Shown one piece after another: positions 61,849 through 64,000 of a stretch of 64,000 nt of DNA. The notes beneath the pieces were generated by a model, which saw only the letters and a list, made by a program, of their open reading frames with translations, searched no databases and was not told the DNA's origin. Both the position numbers and the translations under genes were made by a program. Origin of the DNA: Planctomycetota bacterium (lineage in GTDB: Bacteria; Planctomycetota; Brocadiia; Brocadiales; Brocadiaceae); assembly GCA_016873165.1 (NCBI GenBank), contig VGXV01000007.1:1-64000 (forward strand). The letters run 5' to 3'. Numbering within the stretch: position 1 is the stretch's first letter; each line of letters opens with the position of its first letter.

Positions 61849-62205
61849 GTGTCAATTTGGTTGTTGTTAACTATAGCATTTTTTTTATTAATCATAGCTG
61901 CAATAAGCTATTATTTTGCAAAGACCAAGGTGTTTTCTTTTGCGTTAATTCTGTTTTACACGTGCAATACTTATCTTTCCCTCTTATTGCTTTATTATTC
62001 CCTCCCTATTCTCTTTTATATCCTGATAACAATTTTTCTTTTATTCCCCCTTGTATGCCTTATACTTTTTGCTTTAGATGTACACTATGGTTTATTTTGT
62101 ACGGACACTTCCTTTATTATGGTGTTTGTATGGTTACTCCTGCCTGTATTTCTCATTACAAACGCCGTTATACACATCAGTAAAGTAATTGCCAATTACA
62201 TTTAA
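61849..62205 (+). CDS. Small four-helix membrane protein, unknown
   Basis: The 118-aa product is nearly all hydrophobic, with four likely helices (about residues 4-22, 28-48, 52-76 and 90-112) and few charges. It starts at a GTG and ends 19 bases before lpxB, so the two may be cotranscribed. It has no conserved motif I recognise; it lacks the features of CrcB/Fluc fluoride channels. Confidence 0.55.
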   Translation: MSIWLLLTIAFFLLIIAAISYYFAKTKVFSFALILFYTCNTYLSLLLLYYSLPILFYILITIFLLFPLVCLILFALDVHYGLFCTDTSFIMVFVWLLLPVFLITNAVIHISKVIANYI

Positions 62206-62224
62206 AATATTTCTTTTTGCTAAT

Positions 62225-63385
62225 ATGAACAATTACAAACTATTTATCAGTGCAGGAGATTCTTCGGGAGACATCCACGGCGCAAACCTGATGCGTTGCC
62301 TGCACGCAAAAAATCCCGCCATCACATTTTATGGTTTGGGAAAAGAACGAATGATTGACGCTGGTTTACACTGCCTTTATGACATGTCAACAAAGTCGCT
62401 CATGTGGCTTCATGTCTTAACGGAGTTATCAACCTTTTTGCACATGAAAAAGAACTGTGTTCGTTTTTTTCAACAGGAAACGCCTTGTGCCGTTATTTTA
62501 ATCGATTACTGCGGTTTCAATTTTCAGCTTGCCAAAGCGGCAAAAAAACTGAAAATACCGGTAATTTATTACATCTGTCCGCAATTATGGGCTCACGGAC
62601 CATGGCGAATAAAAAAACTAAAGAAACTTGTCGATGCATTAATCGTCATTTATCCATTTGAAAAATCTTTCTATGAAAAATCCGGCTTGCCCGTCACGTA
62701 CGTGGGACATCCCTTATTTGACGAAATAAACAAGGATCATCGCACAAATAATCACCCTTCGAATGAGAAAAAACAAGAGGAAGGATATACCGTTTCCCTG
62801 CTTCCGGGAAGCAGAAAACAGGAAATTACCCGATTGCTGCCGATATTGCTTCAGGCTGCACATCACATAAAACAGACAATTCCTTCTACAAAAATTATCG
62901 TTTCCTGTACAAGTAAACAGTATTTTCCCCTCATTAGTTCAATGGTGGAAGAATCTCATGTATCTTGCGAAATCATCGTCGGCAATATCCATACAATAAT
63001 ACAATCTTCCGATATCTGCCTTGCCGGCGCAGGTACCGTCACTCTGCAAATAGCCTATTACCATAAACCAATGGTAATCATGTATAAAATTTCTCCTTTT
63101 TCCTATTTTATCGCGAAACCGTTCCTTACGACCCCTTATATTGGATTGGTAAACAGACTGGCAAACAAGATGATTGTTCCGGAAACGCTTATGTGCGGAA
63201 GAAATTATACTGAGTTGGCAAATCAGGCAATATCCTTGATTGTAAACAGTCAAAAAAGGGAAATGTGTATTGAAGACTTACGTTCTCTCATGAAGGAAAT
63301 CGGAAAACCGGGGGCATCTGAACATGCTGCAGAAGAAATAGTACGTTTTATTAACCAAAAATCTCATGAAATTGCTGAAAAATAA
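62225..63385 (+). CDS. lpxB: Lipid-A-disaccharide synthase
   Basis: LpxB joins UDP-2,3-diacylglucosamine and lipid X to make the lipid A disaccharide. The 386-aa product starts MNNYKLFISAGDSSGDIHGA, and has YICPQLWAHGPWRI, YVGHPLFDE, LLPGSRKQEI and the acceptor region CLAGAGTVTLQIAYYHKPM, all LpxB signatures. The ATG at 62225 is preferred over the ATG-like start at 62189, which adds a poor N-terminus. It supports a true LPS outer membrane. Confidence 0.95.
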   Translation: MNNYKLFISAGDSSGDIHGANLMRCLHAKNPAITFYGLGKERMIDAGLHCLYDMSTKSLMWLHVLTELSTFLHMKKNCVRFFQQETPCAVILIDYCGFNFQLAKAAKKLKIPVIYYICPQLWAHGPWRIKKLKKLVDALIVIYPFEKSFYEKSGLPVTYVGHPLFDEINKDHRTNNHPSNEKKQEEGYTVSLLPGSRKQEITRLLPILLQAAHHIKQTIPSTKIIVSCTSKQYFPLISSMVEESHVSCEIIVGNIHTIIQSSDICLAGAGTVTLQIAYYHKPMVIMYKISPFSYFIAKPFLTTPYIGLVNRLANKMIVPETLMCGRNYTELANQAISLIVNSQKREMCIEDLRSLMKEIGKPGASEHAAEEIVRFINQKSHEIAEK

Positions 63386-63392
63386 TGCAAAT

Positions 63393-64000
63393 TCAACATG
63401 CAACAGAAGATATCGTATAAAGATATTTGTGGATTTGATCGGGGTGGAATATCATAGTTTCCGGGCGTTCATAATGCCAGTTATGTTTGTCCGGAACATG
63501 ATCCTCGTGATAAGGCCATTTACGAAATGGGTCAAATCCTAACGCCGTAATGAGTTTTTCATTGCTCATCGTAACATTTCCTGCGCGGGGAGGTATGGGG
63601 CCTGCTTCTATTCGCATACATCCTTTAAGCAGTTGAGGAGAATAGCCGCCTACTTTATTTACTATCTGACCTATCTGGTAGAGACTAAGATAACGATGCG
63701 AACCAAGATGATAGATTCCGCACATTTTATTTCCCAAAGTAATTTCTACTATTCTATTAAAATCTTCACAATAAAACGGAGATCTGACTTCATCGTAATA
63801 TAACGTGGCGGGATTATTTTTTTTAAACCGTGACAATATCCAATCTATCGCCCCTGCATGCCCGTTAACACTAATCCCCATAGGAAGCGAGATACGGAAT
63901 ACCGCCGCAGATGGATACTTGCGCTCTATAATCTCTTCTGCCATAACCATGGTTTTCCCGTACATTGTAACGGGAGAAACAGCCTCATCTTCTCTGTAAC
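63393..64000 (-). CDS. Sugar-nucleotide reductase/epimerase (RmlD-like SDR), 5' end outside window
   Basis: The frame enters from the window edge and ends at 63393. The visible 200 residues begin YREDEAVSPVTMYGKTMVMA, containing the SDR active-site pattern Y-G-K, followed by AEEIIERKYPSAAVFRISLP and SPFYCEDFNRIVEITLG. This resembles the C-terminal half of dTDP-4-dehydrorhamnose reductase-type enzymes for surface sugars. The Rossmann half and true start are missing. It converges with lpxB with a 7-base gap. Confidence 0.8.
   Translation of the reverse strand, partial: YREDEAVSPVTMYGKTMVMAEEIIERKYPSAAVFRISLPMGISVNGHAGAIDWILSRFKKNNPATLYYDEVRSPFYCEDFNRIVEITLGNKMCGIYHLGSHRYLSLYQIGQIVNKVGGYSPQLLKGCMRIEAGPIPPRAGNVTMSNEKLITALGFDPFRKWPYHEDHVPDKHNWHYERPETMIFHPDQIHKYLYTISSVAC

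Noticed and set aside
61849-62205. Small four-helix membrane protein as the missing CrcB/Fluc fluoride channel
   Set aside because: No Fluc signature (such as the conserved Asn and Phe pattern with GxxxR and TTFSTF) is present, and no fluoride aptamer precedes it.

Overview
The window looks like a stretch of chromosome from a Gram-negative, LPS-making, anaerobic bacterium, most probably an anammox planctomycete (Brocadiales, Candidatus Kuenenia-like). This is inferred from an aerotolerance (Bat) operon with a DUF4159 protein and a second vWA protein typical of planctomycetes, an oxygen-independent ribonucleotide reductase, a small secreted c-type cytochrome, a CobA-HemD fusion, an SBBP-repeat surface protein, a lysine-rich histone-like peptide, LPS genes (kdsD, kdsC, lptC-like, lpxB) and a moderately AT-rich base composition. 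No phage, IS transposase, rRNA or CRISPR array was seen.

Layout. 1-7.4 kb: envelope genes (kdsD, kdsC, a giant LptC/OstA-like protein, a degenerate GDPD-HEAT protein) and cobA-hemD. 7.4-12.8 kb: palindromic repeats, an SBBP beta-propeller protein, tRNA-Pro(TGG), a zinc-finger peptide, rtcA and a cytochrome c. 13.0-25.9 kb: one long + strand Bat operon (MoxR, DUF58, BatD-like, unknown, BatA, BatB, BatC, BatD, BatE, a tiny membrane protein, DUF4159, vWA/amidotransferase-like), interrupted by a nested palindromic element. 25.9-29.8 kb: cmk, rpsA, a sigma-70-family factor without a standard start codon, and apt. 29.8-34.4 kb (- strand): porin, a DUF3782-like protein, trpE and a 52-aa membrane peptide. 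34.8-39.2 kb: two SPFH/band-7 proteins facing an FGE-domain protein and a periplasmic coiled-coil protein. 39.4-43.1 kb: serA, an ABC-2 permease, and parB with two parS sites.

43.2-48.2 kb is the most unusual region. Two RNAs matching the fluoride (crcB) riboswitch aptamer lie on the - strand. One precedes a bacterial dynamin-like GTPase through two tandem terminators. The other precedes a four-gene set: zinc-ribbon peptide, zinc-ribbon/HEAT protein that needs a -1 frameshift at a dnaX-type slippery site, DUF6062-like protein and AAA ATPase. No fluoride exporter gene is visible in the window. A TumA/TumE-type toxin-antitoxin pair lies just upstream.

48.2-64 kb (mostly - strand): smc, a histone-like peptide, nrdR-nrdD-nrdG, a Trm112-like peptide-yidC-mnmE-dCMP deaminase operon, scpA, a site-2 protease, then lpxB (+) and a truncated sugar-nucleotide reductase. 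SMC, ScpA, ParB and parS together provide much of the chromosome-segregation machinery. The nrd genes share a promoter with candidate NrdR boxes.
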